Counted from the first letter of the stretch, positions 39,766-48,113 are shown. The stretch is DNA of 64,000 bases from Candidatus Sericytochromatia bacterium S15B-MN24 CBMW_12 (GCA_002083825.1 DAZV01000048.1:20814-84813), one strand, 5' to 3'. The notes: generated by a model not told the origin, from the letters alone. Translations and numbers: made by a program.

Positions 39766-40362
39766 ATGTCGAGATCCCGCCGCGCGCCATGGTTGACGAT
39801 CCTGGCGATCGCCCTCATCCTCGCCGTCTTCCACCGCCCGATCGGGGTCGGCTTCGGTCGTTTGCTGTATCCGTTCCCTTACCGGGAATTCGTCGAGAAG
39901 CACGCCGAGCGTCATGGCCTCGATCCGTTGCTGGTTGCGGCGGTGATCCGGGAGGAGTCGGGCTTCGATCCGCGCGCGCGCTCGGGGGTGGGCGCCCGGG
40001 GCCTGATGCAGCTCATGCCCCGCACGGCCGAGTGGGCGGCGCCCAAGGCCGGCGTCCGGAGCTTCGCGCTGGAAGATCTCGACGATCCCGAGACCAACAT
40101 CCGCATGGGCTGCTGGTATCTCGCCTACCTTTCCCGCCAGTTCGACGGCGAACTCCCCTTGATGCTCGCGGCTTACAACGGGGGTGAGGGAAACGTCGCC
40201 CGCTGGCGCAAGGCCCGCGGGCACGAGACCGAGGAGCTGCTGACGGCGGCCTTTCCCGAGACCCGCCGCTACGTGAAGCGCGGGCTCAACACCTATCGCA
40301 ACTACCGGTTCCTGTATCGGGACTGGGCAAGAGGGATCGGGGGCGGCGCTTGGAACGATTGA
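39766..40362 (+). CDS. Soluble lytic transglycosylase-like protein
   Basis: 198 residues. The N-terminal hydrophobic segment (LTILAIALILAVF) is a signal anchor. The GH23 domain has the catalytic Glu64 in VAAVIREESGFDPRARSGVGARGLMQLMPRTA, then GCWYLAYLSRQF, AAYNGGEGNVARW and ETRRYVKRGLNTYRNYRFLY. It cleaves peptidoglycan glycan strands to anhydromuropeptides, and the short length suggests a minimal Slt-type enzyme. It overlaps dciA by 13 bases. Confidence 0.93.
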   Translation: MSRSRRAPWLTILAIALILAVFHRPIGVGFGRLLYPFPYREFVEKHAERHGLDPLLVAAVIREESGFDPRARSGVGARGLMQLMPRTAEWAAPKAGVRSFALEDLDDPETNIRMGCWYLAYLSRQFDGELPLMLAAYNGGEGNVARWRKARGHETEELLTAAFPETRRYVKRGLNTYRNYRFLYRDWARGIGGGAWND

Positions 40363-40919
40363 AATTCTTCATGGAAAAGAGCCTCAAGGGCCTGAACCTG
40401 GAGGGTACCTACAAGGTGAGCCGGGTCTTCGGGGTCTGGGCGGAGCTGGTGGGACCCTTGATCGCCCAGAACACCAAGCCGCGGTTTTTTCGGCAGGGGG
40501 TGCTGGTCGTGGAGGTCAGCTCGGCGACCTGGGCCAACGAGCTCAACCTCCTGAAGCCCGGCATCATGAGAGCCCTGGAGAAGCGGCTGGGGACCGGGTT
40601 GATCCGGGATCTGCGCTGGCAAGTGGCGCCGCCTTACCGGCCCGGGACTCCCTACGCGGGACCGGACATGCCGACCGATCTGCAGCGCAAGGGGATCAGG
40701 CTGCCGGAACTGGCGGAGGGGGAGCGTGAGGCGATTGCCAAGGACGTGACCGGGAAGGTTCGGGATCCGGAGCTGGCGCAGACGGTGGCGGGCTTCCTGG
40801 AAACGCTGGCGCGCCGCAAGAAGGCCCGGCAACAGGAAGGGGCCAAGACCTGCCGGATTTGCGGCTGCATGCACCGGGGCGAAGGCGATCGCTGCCCCAT
40901 TTGCCGGTTGAAGGACTAG
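40350..40919 (+). CDS. dciA: DciA-type (DUF721) protein, putative replicative helicase loader
   Basis: 189 residues. The DUF721 part (about 10-95) includes YKVSRVFGVWAELVGPLIAQNTKPRFFRQGVLVVEVSSATWANELNLLKPGIMRAL. DciA is the ancestral operator of DnaB loading in most bacteria without DnaC/DnaI. The C-terminus adds a zinc-finger-like CRICGCMHRGEGDRCPICRL, which is unusual for DciA. Start TTG 40350 follows a G-rich stretch; ATG at 40371 is possible. The stop codon is the first element of repeat B. Confidence 0.85.
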   Translation: MERLKFFMEKSLKGLNLEGTYKVSRVFGVWAELVGPLIAQNTKPRFFRQGVLVVEVSSATWANELNLLKPGIMRALEKRLGTGLIRDLRWQVAPPYRPGTPYAGPDMPTDLQRKGIRLPELAEGEREAIAKDVTGKVRDPELAQTVAGFLETLARRKKARQQEGAKTCRICGCMHRGEGDRCPICRLKD

Positions 40920-40995
40920 CGCCGGCGGCTGTTGATTAAGCGCCGGCGGCTTTTGATTCAGCCGCGAGAGAACGCCGTGACGAGCTTTGCTCTAG
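40918..40995. repeat. Dispersed repeat family B, copy 1
   Basis: It comprises two tandem units of AGCGCCGGCGGCTGTTGATT type (40918-40937, 40939-40958) followed by a block ending GACGAGCTTTGCTCTAG. A second copy lies at 48751-48828. It begins at the dciA stop and lies between convergent genes. Confidence 0.85.
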
Positions 40996-41011
40996 TGAAG
41001 GACTGGGCGGA

Positions 41012-41521
41012 TCAGGAAAGGGCGTCCCGGAAGAGGCGGGTCATCTGGTCGGCGAAGTAGGTGATTTTCTGTTCCATCAGGGCATCTCCGGTGGATTTGA
41101 CGAGGCTTCGGGGGGCGAACCGGAGGATGGCGGGCATGGGCAGGCGGATCTCGACGTCCATGTCGTGCTCCAGGGCGGTCCCCTCGGCATGGGAGATCAG
41201 GCGGGTTTCGGAGGAGTAGTGGGCGAGCAGGATGCCCTCTCCGATCCATGCGTCCTGGGGGTCGAAGGGCAAGGAGCGCGCGAGGAGTCGGCAATGGGGC
41301 TCGAGGGTGATCTGTAGGTCGTAGGCGAGGTGGATGCCGTAGCCCATGGCTCCGATGCGCTTGAGGATGACCCGGATGACGTCACCGGGGTAGCGCTCGA
41401 CGGTTTCGACGTCGGGAAGTTCGGCGAAGAGCTCGGCGAAATTCTCGACCACTCCCCAAGCGCGGTCGAGTCCGGCGGAGACATGGGTTTTGCGGGCGGA
41501 GGATCCGGAGAGAACGAGCAT
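41012..41521 (-). CDS. SRPBCC family protein
   Basis: A 169-residue single-domain protein. The layout is START-like: a first strand and helix (KTHVSAGLDRAWGVVENFAELFAELPDVETVERY), central strands (VIRVILKRIGAMGYGIHLAYDLQITLEPHCRLLARSLPF), and a long C-terminal helix (KSTGDALMEQKITYFADQMTRLF). It may bind a lipid or pigment, and there is some likeness to the DUF1997 proteins of cyanobacteria. It starts behind GAAAGG. It is convergent with dciA across repeat B. Confidence 0.75.
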   Translation of the reverse strand: MLVLSGSSARKTHVSAGLDRAWGVVENFAELFAELPDVETVERYPGDVIRVILKRIGAMGYGIHLAYDLQITLEPHCRLLARSLPFDPQDAWIGEGILLAHYSSETRLISHAEGTALEHDMDVEIRLPMPAILRFAPRSLVKSTGDALMEQKITYFADQMTRLFRDALS

Positions 41522-41594
41522 CGTGGGCCTTTCTTCGGAGAGTGGGCAATTTCTTTCTACCCGAAACGACCCCCGAAAACCTCCTCGCCCCCTA

Positions 41595-41623
41595 TTGCAT
41601 CGCGCCGAATTCGGAGCTATACT
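41595..41623 (+). promoter_or_regulatory. ssrA promoter
   Basis: TTGCAT (41595-41600) and TATACT (41618-41623) with 17-base spacing, 25 bases before the mature tmRNA end. Confidence 0.8.
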
Positions 41624-41647
41624 TCCTCTCGTACAACGCTATCACCT

Positions 41648-42030
41648 GGGGATGTCACGGTTTCGACCAGGAGTGTGGTGGTAGGGGTTGCGAGCCGGGA
41701 GTGTCGTCCGATCCCGCTAAATCCGATGGCAACATGATAAGTGCGAAAACCTTTGCACTTCCCTCGGTTGGTGGCCGTCAGGCCGCTGCCCTTGCTGCTT
41801 AACCTCAGTAAGTGAAGGGACACTCACGGACCTCCGTCGGTCGGGTTCGTGGGTAACTTTGACCGGCTGCTCGCGGCGAACGCAAACTAAGCCGCGCTAA
41901 GATTAGTTCGCTAGCCTTTTGGGAGCTGCGCCGAGGAAGGTCCCAACGGGTGAAATTGATTCCCAGGCTACGCTCGTAGATGCCTCTATGGCTGTCTTTT
42001 GGGACGTGGGTTCAATTCCCACCATCTCCA
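41648..42030 (+). ncRNA. ssrA: Transfer-messenger RNA, one-piece
   Basis: The 5' end GGGGATGTCACGGTTTCGAC and the 3' end GTTCAATTCCCACCATCTCCA pair as an alanine-tRNA-like acceptor (GGGGATG with CATCTCC, one G-U). The tag reading frame is 41743-41802, resume codon GCG, and encodes AKTFALPSVGGRQAAALAA before TAA. It ends in the ALAA degron recognised by ClpXP-type proteases. The tag is 19 residues, longer than the common 10-15. CCA is not encoded. It tags stalled nascent chains and frees ribosomes with SmpB. Confidence 0.96.
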
Positions 42031-42032
42031 CT

Positions 42033-42066
42033 GCAAAGGGATCCGACTTCGGTCGGGTCCCTTTGC
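42033..42066 (+). terminator. Terminator hairpin of ssrA
   Basis: GCAAAGGGA (42033-42041) and CCGAC pair with GTCGG and TCCCTTTGC (ending 42066) around a TTC loop, three bases after the tmRNA. There is no long T-run. Confidence 0.7.
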
Positions 42067-42148
42067 TCATGCGCCCAGCGCTTCCGCGGAGCTTATCCCG
42101 CATCCCGACGGGATCCGCTCGCCGCCGGGCCCCGCGCTGACCCAGGGG

Positions 42149-42598
42149 TCATTCGATGGCTTTTGAAAGTTTGCCGAGCAAGTAAACGAGTTGTCGCTGC
42201 TCCTCGGAAGTGAGCGTGTCCACGTAGCCTTGCGCACGATCGACATAGGGCAGGAAGGTCTCCTCGTAAAGGGCTTGCCCTTCCGGAGTCAGCTCCAGAA
42301 TCACCTGGCGATGATCCCGCTCGTCCTTGCAGCGCCTGAGCAACCCCTTGGCTTCCATGCGATTCAGAACGGGGGTGAGCGTGCCGCCGGAGACGAATGC
42401 TCGCTGGCTGAGGACCTTGAACGGAAGCCCCGCCGTATCTCCCAGGGTGGCGAGGACGTCGAACTGCGACAACGTCAACCCATGAGGCTCCAGAAAACGG
42501 GCCATCTGACGCTCGACGCGCTGGTTGCAGACGCCGAGCTTCCAAATGACCGGAAGCATGGAGATCTCTTGGGCGACCGGATAGCGGGGATCCTTCAT
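42149..42598 (-). CDS. MarR family transcriptional regulator
   Basis: A 149-residue MarR protein. Winged helix: HGLTLSQFDVLATLGDTAGLPFKVLSQRAFVSGGTLTPVLNRMEAKGLLRRCKDERDHRQVILELTPEG. N-terminal and C-terminal helices form the dimer. A single Cys near the N-terminus (LGVCNQRVERQ) is placed as in OhrR-like peroxide sensors, which suggests but does not prove redox sensing. The start is ATG 42598. A 42-bp palindrome lies 75-116 bases upstream. Confidence 0.9.
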   Translation of the reverse strand: MKDPRYPVAQEISMLPVIWKLGVCNQRVERQMARFLEPHGLTLSQFDVLATLGDTAGLPFKVLSQRAFVSGGTLTPVLNRMEAKGLLRRCKDERDHRQVILELTPEGQALYEETFLPYVDRAQGYVDTLTSEEQRQLVYLLGKLSKAIE

Positions 42599-42638
42599 TC
42601 GATGCCTTTCGAGGGATAGTCCTGGCGAGGGATTTTCT

Positions 42639-42670
42639 GCGGGGGAAATATCCAGCGGGGGAAATATCCA
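42639..42670. repeat. 16-bp tandem duplication
   Basis: GCGGGGGAAATATCCA is present twice head to tail (42639-42654, 42655-42670) between the MarR gene start and its palindrome. It may be a duplicated leader segment. Confidence 0.85.
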
Positions 42671-42672
42671 GC

Positions 42673-42714
42673 ATGGCGCATGGATTATTCTACATAGAAT
42701 AATCCATGCGCCAT
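42673..42714. promoter_or_regulatory. 42-bp perfect palindrome upstream of marR
   Basis: Two 20-base arms (42673-42692 and 42695-42714) are exactly complementary, with two bases between. The AT-rich centre TTATTCTACATAGAATAA is the size of a MarR operator (16-20 bp). The symmetry extends further than one dimer needs. The likely use is autoregulation or regulation of a divergent promoter. Confidence 0.7.
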
Positions 42715-42737
42715 GACAAGTCAATCTCATCCCTCTC

Positions 42738-42812
42738 ATCTTCCTTTAATCGTCCCCCCTCGATGGGGGGACTACAGGGGGGTGTTCGCCGGCGTAGCCA
42801 TGGCGTTCCTTA
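42738..42812. repeat. Dispersed repeat family A, short copy with internal deletion
   Basis: CTTCCTTTAATCGTCCCCCC, CGATGGGGGGACTACAGGGG and AGCCATGGCGTTCC blocks are as in the 22-kb copies. The inner CTGCGGCTGAAGAATTATC part is missing. Confidence 0.8.
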
Positions 42813-42863
42813 TGATTTCTGAATCACCATGAGGAGAGATAAGGAACCTGGGATCAGTAACAC

Positions 42864-42925
42864 CCCCCCCTGCCCCCCCCCATTGGGCCCGCAGGCCCAG
42901 TTTGGCTGTGCCTAGCGACGGGAAG
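42864..42925. repeat. Dispersed repeat family A, partial long copy
   Basis: CCCCATTGGGCCCGCAGGCC and GGCTGTGCCTAGCGACGGG match the long form. The preceding C-tract is expanded. It lies in the 600-bp gap between marR and the gene pair at 43198. Confidence 0.75.
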
Positions 42926-43197
42926 AACGTCGCCTCGTCACCCCGCAGGACGTTCACGACTCTCGACTCGACCGGGGGCGCATGTCGTTGATCGGACGTT
43001 GGCCAGTCCCTCTCGATTGTAATGAGTTCGGGACTTTCATGGTTTCAGCGGAGGATCTTCCGGGGAGGGTTGGTCTATAGGACTGCTGCGCGTCGCATGC
43101 AGGAGGGCCGGATCTCCAATTGGGCTAAAGCCTTGCATTGATTGGCCTGAACAGTATGATGGGTATGTTCACGATAGGCAGGCAAGAGCTCCGAGCA

Positions 43198-43605
43198 ATG
43201 AATGCTACGTTCCCCTGGCCGCCAGAATGGCCGCAAAGCTGTCCCGCCGCGGACGTTCCAGATGCGAACGGCCGAGTTTTTCGTATCGTGAAGAATCGGC
43301 AACCTCAAACTTCGGACTTCATGAACCACCTCGAAATGAACAAGATGCCCAAGGCAGATCCGTGTATGCGGGCCGGGTTGTCTGTCATGCAGACTGAAGA
43401 AGACGCCGTTCATCAGGCGGAAATGTTTCCGGGACTAGGCCATTTGATTGCGGTGGGAACGCTCGAACCACAACATGGAAAGGCCATGTTAACCCAGGGC
43501 AAAGTACCATCACATACCACGTGGTGGTCCTACAAGGATGTCGTTCGTGAGGCCCCGTTCCAACTCCACCTGGAGGTACCTCTACCACCTGAAGGGGGTC
43601 AGTAA
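43198..43605 (+). CDS. Unknown protein, first gene of a coupled pair
   Basis: About 135 residues from ATG 43198; earlier in-frame TTG/ATG codons exist. There is no signal peptide. Seen: PDANGRVFRIVKNRQPQTSDFMNHLEMNK, GLSVMQTEEDAVHQAEMFPGLGHLIAVGTL, and a terminal SHTTWWSYKDVVREAPFQLHLEVPLP. I do not recognise a characterised family, though the pattern recalls small unnamed partners of larger proteins. The stop overlaps the next ATG (TAATG). GC and third-position bias are lower than in surrounding genes. Confidence 0.7.
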   Translation: MNATFPWPPEWPQSCPAADVPDANGRVFRIVKNRQPQTSDFMNHLEMNKMPKADPCMRAGLSVMQTEEDAVHQAEMFPGLGHLIAVGTLEPQHGKAMLTQGKVPSHTTWWSYKDVVREAPFQLHLEVPLPPEGGQ

Positions 43606-44765
43606 TGTGGGAACCGGACGGTATCCCGGTCGACGCTGGCCGATTCGGTGAGATGGACCCTGAGGACATCCTGTACGAGTTCGATGGGCCCAGAATCTTT
43701 TCCTTCCGAAACCCCGACGGGGATCTCCTTCTCGCATACCTTTTCTCTGAGGAAGATGCGATTTCTCGGTACATCGTCGTCCCTGCAAATCCAACCCTGA
43801 TTGAAAAACTTGCGCATGGCCGAAAGAGCATGCGGGAGTCGTTGGCACAATCTTGGGTTTGGGTTGTAGATGTTCCGTTCGGAAAAGTTCCTGCGACGGC
43901 ATGGAAAACGGACTTTCTGAACCTACCCAATCGATTCTTACCAAAGGCAGGACTCTGCGTTAATCCAGCGCATGAGCCCCTGTTGACCGTGAGATTGGTG
44001 GGCGAAGGTTTAGGGCCGGAGAACGGGGTGCCGGCAAGCGTTATCACCAGGGCGGTTAGCGGGTCGTCGAAGGCACTCAAGGCACTGGTTAATTGGGCTG
44101 CCGAACGGGTGAGAGCCGCAGGACGTCCCGATGAAGCAATCCGAAAGCTATATGACCTTCCGGCTAACCGCTTTCGCATCGCGAGCTTCGAGGTCTCCTT
44201 TGTTTCCCCCGAACTCGAAGGGGAAGCTGAGGAAGTCGATGCAGCCCACGACACGCTTTTGACCGTTGGGAAAACGCTTCAGCAAGGTCTTGCCTGGGCT
44301 ACGATTGGTGACGCCGCTCCAGTCGAACAAACCCCGGAATGGATTGCTCTCCTGGAAGCCCTGAAAAACCTGGCGCCTCCTAGTCATGGGCTAGTCCAAG
44401 AAGTTCATGTAAGCGGCCGAATGGTGAACCGCACTGCGCGCCCATTCGTGCTGACGCGTCGTTCCACGGCCCGAATTGCCCAGGCCCAGCGGGCTATGCG
44501 AGATCTTCCCAGAGAGTTCGCAACCTTTGGGGTCATTAGGGAGTTCGACCTTGATAAGGCGTCGCTGCGGTTGCGTCCCGAGCAAGAAGGGGAGGACTTC
44601 AAAATCATTTCCGTGCCCGAGGACATGATAGATGACGCCTTCAACCTGTTTAGGCCCGATCAACGGGTTCTCGTTGTTTACGCAACCGTGCCGGGAACGA
44701 CGAAGTTTGAGCTCATCTTCATGGACGGCGCTGAGCGATTTTCTGACGTCGAAGAGCCCAGGTGA
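43605..44765 (+). CDS. Unknown protein (DUF6575-like N-terminus), second gene of a coupled pair
   Basis: 386 residues. Residues about 18-90 (DILYEFDGPRIFSFRNPDGDLLLAYLFSEEDAISRYIVVPANPTLIEKLAHGRKSMRESLAQSWVWVVDV) look like the domain I know as DUF6575. Further on are a helical middle (KALKALVNWAAERVRAAGRPDEAIRKL) and a C-terminal alpha/beta part (LVQEVHVSGRMVNRTARPFVLTRRST). No catalytic motif is evident. It is coupled to the small upstream gene by TAATG. Lower GC and proximity to repeats suggest transfer. Confidence 0.75.
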   Translation: MWEPDGIPVDAGRFGEMDPEDILYEFDGPRIFSFRNPDGDLLLAYLFSEEDAISRYIVVPANPTLIEKLAHGRKSMRESLAQSWVWVVDVPFGKVPATAWKTDFLNLPNRFLPKAGLCVNPAHEPLLTVRLVGEGLGPENGVPASVITRAVSGSSKALKALVNWAAERVRAAGRPDEAIRKLYDLPANRFRIASFEVSFVSPELEGEAEEVDAAHDTLLTVGKTLQQGLAWATIGDAAPVEQTPEWIALLEALKNLAPPSHGLVQEVHVSGRMVNRTARPFVLTRRSTARIAQAQRAMRDLPREFATFGVIREFDLDKASLRLRPEQEGEDFKIISVPEDMIDDAFNLFRPDQRVLVVYATVPGTTKFELIFMDGAERFSDVEEPR

Positions 44766-44893
44766 CGCCATGAGAACGGCCAACCAAGGTAGCTATCGGT
44801 CGGCCCGGTATTAGACGCCGGCAAGGCTTCATGCGCGTCGCATGGCGCCCGCCCATGGGGCGGGCTTTGTCGGGGGTCCCGCGCCGGTTCGGC

Positions 44894-45652
44894 TTAACGC
44901 TTCAACCCCCGCGGAGTCGGCGCGGGTGCCGGAAGGGCCGTGATCCCCGGCGAAAGCGCCTCCATGGGCGTCTTCAGGGCCTGATCCGCTCGCGCCCAGG
45001 TGATCAGGATCTGATCGAGGTAGTGAAGGCTGAGAAGGCTCATGGGACTGGCTACCTTGACCTCGACCGTTTGCTGGAGCGCGCTGACCTTGTCGGGATC
45101 GAAGGCCGAGTAGGTGAGCGAGGGCTTCTCATTGATGGCCTTCTGAAGCGCTCCGGCCACCAAGGTCGAGGCGACTCCGACGTAGGTGGCGCCCCCCCTG
45201 CGGTAATACCCCAAGAGGGGCTTGGTGCCCTCGGCCGCGCGCGGCATCACCGCGACCAGCCCCGCATCCACCGGAACCGCGTCGAATCGAAATATCCCCT
45301 GAGCGTCCGTCTTGACGGGAGGCACCTCGAGCGCTTCTCCCCGCGCCCCGAGAAGATGGACCTCGACGTCCGCCAGGGGCGCCTCGTTGAGCGGGCCCCG
45401 GACGTTGTCCCAGGCGCCCCCGTTGTCCTTTTGCATGGCCGGAGGCGCCTGAACGAGGCCCGCGATCCCGCTTCCCGCCACGGTTCCGCCGCCAGGGGCC
45501 GGATCCGGCATGGTCGGCGAATCCGCCTGGCAACCGTGCACGACGCTCAGCATCCCCAGGGATAGCGCCAACAGGAACATGCCTCCCTGCCGGAATGGGT
45601 GCTTCCAGCCGGGCAATCTGCGCGGCGTCCGGGACATGTGTCGGGTTCGCAT
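44894..45652 (-). CDS. Lipoprotein with carboxypeptidase-regulatory-like domain
   Basis: 252 residues from ATG 45652 behind GAGGAG. The signal peptide is long, ending VVHGC (lipid-modified Cys about 41). A Pro/Gly linker is followed by a beta-sandwich segment, PLADVEVHLLGARGEALEVPPVKTDAQGIFRFDAVPVDAGLVAVMP, the pattern of CarboxypepD_reg-like or CNA-B domains. The last 90 residues are helical. It is divergent from the MshEN-repeat gene. Its function is not known. Confidence 0.75.
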   Translation of the reverse strand: MRTRHMSRTPRRLPGWKHPFRQGGMFLLALSLGMLSVVHGCQADSPTMPDPAPGGGTVAGSGIAGLVQAPPAMQKDNGGAWDNVRGPLNEAPLADVEVHLLGARGEALEVPPVKTDAQGIFRFDAVPVDAGLVAVMPRAAEGTKPLLGYYRRGGATYVGVASTLVAGALQKAINEKPSLTYSAFDPDKVSALQQTVEVKVASPMSLLSLHYLDQILITWARADQALKTPMEALSPGITALPAPAPTPRGLKR

Positions 45653-45929
45653 GGCCATCTCCTCTCGTGCTCGCCTGCTCTCATGGTCCGAGCAACCCCC
45701 CATGCCGGGCAAGGACGAAATAGCCGAAAGCTATTCCCTCATGCGCCGAATCCATCGGGTCGTTTCTCGACCCGGGGGTTGCTCGCGGGGACTCGATGGG
45801 TATAAGAGAGGGGGGGCGCTAGGCGGCCCATTTCCGAGTGGCCGGGCCGATCGATCTAGGCTCTCGGCCGGAACCCGATTGGCCAGCGGCCGTGAGATCG
45901 TACATGCTGGGAATTCACTGGTAAAACGC

Positions 45930-47726
45930 GTGAAGTCGTCGGTTGATATGGGCGTCCGGGCCTTCAAGGAAGGCCGCATCCCGGAAGCCATCGTCTTTCT
46001 CGAATACGCCGCCAAGTTCCACCCCGACAACCATCGGGTCTGGCTCATGCTGGCGCGCGCCTACCAAAGGGACGGCCAGCCCAAGAAGGCGGCCGAAGCC
46101 TTCTCTTTCGTCATCTCCAACGCCTCCGACCCCGAACTCGCCGGCGTGGCCCGGCAGGGACTCGGATCCCTCGACCACTCCCTGCGCACCGAATCCGACT
46201 CCGCCGACGCGGATAACCAAACCCTCATGGAATGTCCCGACTGCGGCTCGAGAGTTCCTGCCGCCCGCCGGGCCGCTCCCTGGTGCATGTGCGGCTGGGG
46301 ACAAAAGAACCAGCAGTCCCTCACCGCCAAGCGCCTTTACCTGCAAGACGTCGCCGCCTACTGCCGCCGAAAGGGCGTCCGCGTCAGCATGATGCACCGC
46401 GGAGACCTGCTCACCGTCGGATCCTCCGATGTCCGCATCCAGGGCATGGGAACCCGCACCTACCCCGTCAACCCGCGACTCATCTTCCCCGTCAGAGACA
46501 GCCTGCTGCTGATCAACCAGGACGACCTCGACAAGGTCATGTCCAAGGTCAGCGACGACGCCCTCTTCCGGGAGCGCGCCGCCAACGACGACTTCACCAT
46601 GGGCCGCCTTCTCAACTGGCGCCAATTCGTCGCCCGACTGAGCGAAACCCGCGGCTACGACGTCACCATCCGCCAGCCCGACCTCTCCATCGCCGGCATC
46701 CTCGCCGCCAACGGAGTCCTCGACGCCGAACTCATCACCGACACCCTTCAGGAACGAAACACCGAGAAGGAGTCCGTCGGACAAACCCTCCTGCGTCTCG
46801 GACTCTGCAGCTTCGAGCAAATGGTCTCGGGAGCCCTCGGGGACGCCCGCCTCATCCGCCCCGGTGCCCGTCCCCACCAGGACCGCATCGGCGGCATCCT
46901 GCTCGCCTCGGGCGCCATCTCCGCGCAACAACTCAAACAGGCCCTCTTCCTCCAGACCCAGATCAAGCGCCCCCTCGGTGAGGTGATCGAGCAGATGCAA
47001 GCTTGCTCCAGCGCGCAGATTCAGCAGGCCCTCAAGGCCCAGCGCCCTTTGCAGGTCGATCTGCCGGAAGCCGACATGCTCGGCGAGATCCTCATCGCCC
47101 GAAAGAAAATCACCCGCACCGACATGCTGATCGCCCTCGCCGACGAACAGAGCCGCCTGCGCGTCCCTCTCGGCGAGGTCCTGATCAACCTCAACCAGAT
47201 CACCCACGCCGACCTCCAGAGCGCCCTGGGATGGCAATCCCGCAAGCGCAAGGCCGTCCAGGCAGGTCAGGCCCGCCTGGGGGAAATCCTGATCGACCAA
47301 CGCTCGCTCACCTCCGAAGGCCTCGGTCAAGCCCTCATGCGCCAGGTCGAAGACCCACGCCCCCTCGGACAGCTGCTCATCGACATGGGCGCCTGCACCC
47401 CCGAGCAGATCATCGCCGGACTCGAAGAGCAGATCATCCGACGTAATCGAATCGCCCTCACCGAGGGAGGAGAGAACCCCGCCCCGTCCTCACCCCCCAA
47501 GGTGAGCACCCTCAGGCTCACCAAGCCGAAAGAAAACGACCGCGCCGCCACCAAGCCCCTCGCCAGGACCCAGACCAAAAGTCTGGCCGCCAGCAACCAC
47601 GTCCCCCCGACGAAGTGGATCGTCGCGGCCGCCGTGATGGTCGCCCTCGTGGGCGGAGGGGCCTTTTTCCTCCTGAAGCCCTCCCCGGGGGCCGAAACCC
47701 CTCCCAACGCGGCCGCCAAGAAATGA
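45930..47726 (+). CDS. TPR and MshEN/GspE-N repeat protein with C-terminal membrane anchor
   Basis: About 598 residues; start GTG 45930 or ATG 45948, neither with a strong Shine-Dalgarno. Residues 8-80 are TPR repeats (AFKEGRIPEAIVFLEYAAKFHPD). A zinc-ribbon-like CPDCGSR...WCMCGWG follows (about 110-135). From about 265 to 505 come repeated GspE-N/MshEN-type units, e.g. RIGGILLASGAISAQQLKQALFLQ, LGEILIARKKITRTDMLIAL, RLGEILIDQRSLTSEGLGQAL, PLGQLLIDMGACTPEQI. One transmembrane helix (WIVAAAVMVALVGGGAFFLL) lies near the end. No ATPase domain is present. MshEN domains can bind cyclic di-GMP, so a membrane-bound c-di-GMP-responsive scaffold is plausible. Confidence 0.8.
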   Translation: MKSSVDMGVRAFKEGRIPEAIVFLEYAAKFHPDNHRVWLMLARAYQRDGQPKKAAEAFSFVISNASDPELAGVARQGLGSLDHSLRTESDSADADNQTLMECPDCGSRVPAARRAAPWCMCGWGQKNQQSLTAKRLYLQDVAAYCRRKGVRVSMMHRGDLLTVGSSDVRIQGMGTRTYPVNPRLIFPVRDSLLLINQDDLDKVMSKVSDDALFRERAANDDFTMGRLLNWRQFVARLSETRGYDVTIRQPDLSIAGILAANGVLDAELITDTLQERNTEKESVGQTLLRLGLCSFEQMVSGALGDARLIRPGARPHQDRIGGILLASGAISAQQLKQALFLQTQIKRPLGEVIEQMQACSSAQIQQALKAQRPLQVDLPEADMLGEILIARKKITRTDMLIALADEQSRLRVPLGEVLINLNQITHADLQSALGWQSRKRKAVQAGQARLGEILIDQRSLTSEGLGQALMRQVEDPRPLGQLLIDMGACTPEQIIAGLEEQIIRRNRIALTEGGENPAPSSPPKVSTLRLTKPKENDRAATKPLARTQTKSLAASNHVPPTKWIVAAAVMVALVGGGAFFLLKPSPGAETPPNAAAKK

Positions 47727-47742
47727 GATCGAAGGAGTACGC

Positions 47743-48030
47743 ATGGCCTACGACGAGCTGAAGACCCTCGAAGACGTCCAGCGGTTCCTGACCGAACGCC
47801 GGAAGGTGATGCCGCACGGCGCCTGGACCGAACTGGTGCGCGAGATCGCCGCGGAGATGGCCGGACGCGTCAAGTTGCCCGCCGATCAGATCATGCAGCG
47901 GATCGGCGTCCTCAAGCGGGCCACCGATACGCTCCCCCCCCTGCCCCCCAAGTCGCAGAAGGCCCGGGATACCGGATGGCTGGTCCTCGATGGCGGCCGA
48001 CCCAACGAGGGTGGCCCTTCCGACACCTGA
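47743..48030 (+). CDS. Small hypothetical protein
   Basis: 95 residues with ATG 47743 behind AAGGAG, 16 bases after the previous stop, so probably co-transcribed with the MshEN-repeat gene. The body is helical (LEDVQRFLTERRKVMPHGAWTELVREIAAEMAGRVKLPADQIMQRIGVLKRA) and the tail disordered. No family recognised. Confidence 0.75.
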   Translation: MAYDELKTLEDVQRFLTERRKVMPHGAWTELVREIAAEMAGRVKLPADQIMQRIGVLKRATDTLPPLPPKSQKARDTGWLVLDGGRPNEGGPSDT

Positions 48031-48056
48031 CGGAAGCAAAAAAGTATCGTGGGGAG

Positions 48057-48085
48057 TTGCGCGCTCAAAACGGCTGTGATACTAT
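48057..48085 (+). promoter_or_regulatory. tRNA promoter
   Basis: TTGCGC (48057-48062) and TACTAT (48080-48085), spacing 17, ahead of the tRNA-Thr gene at 48114. Confidence 0.65.
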
Positions 48086-48113
48086 CGGACTCTGCGTCAC
48101 AAGCATCGCGTAC

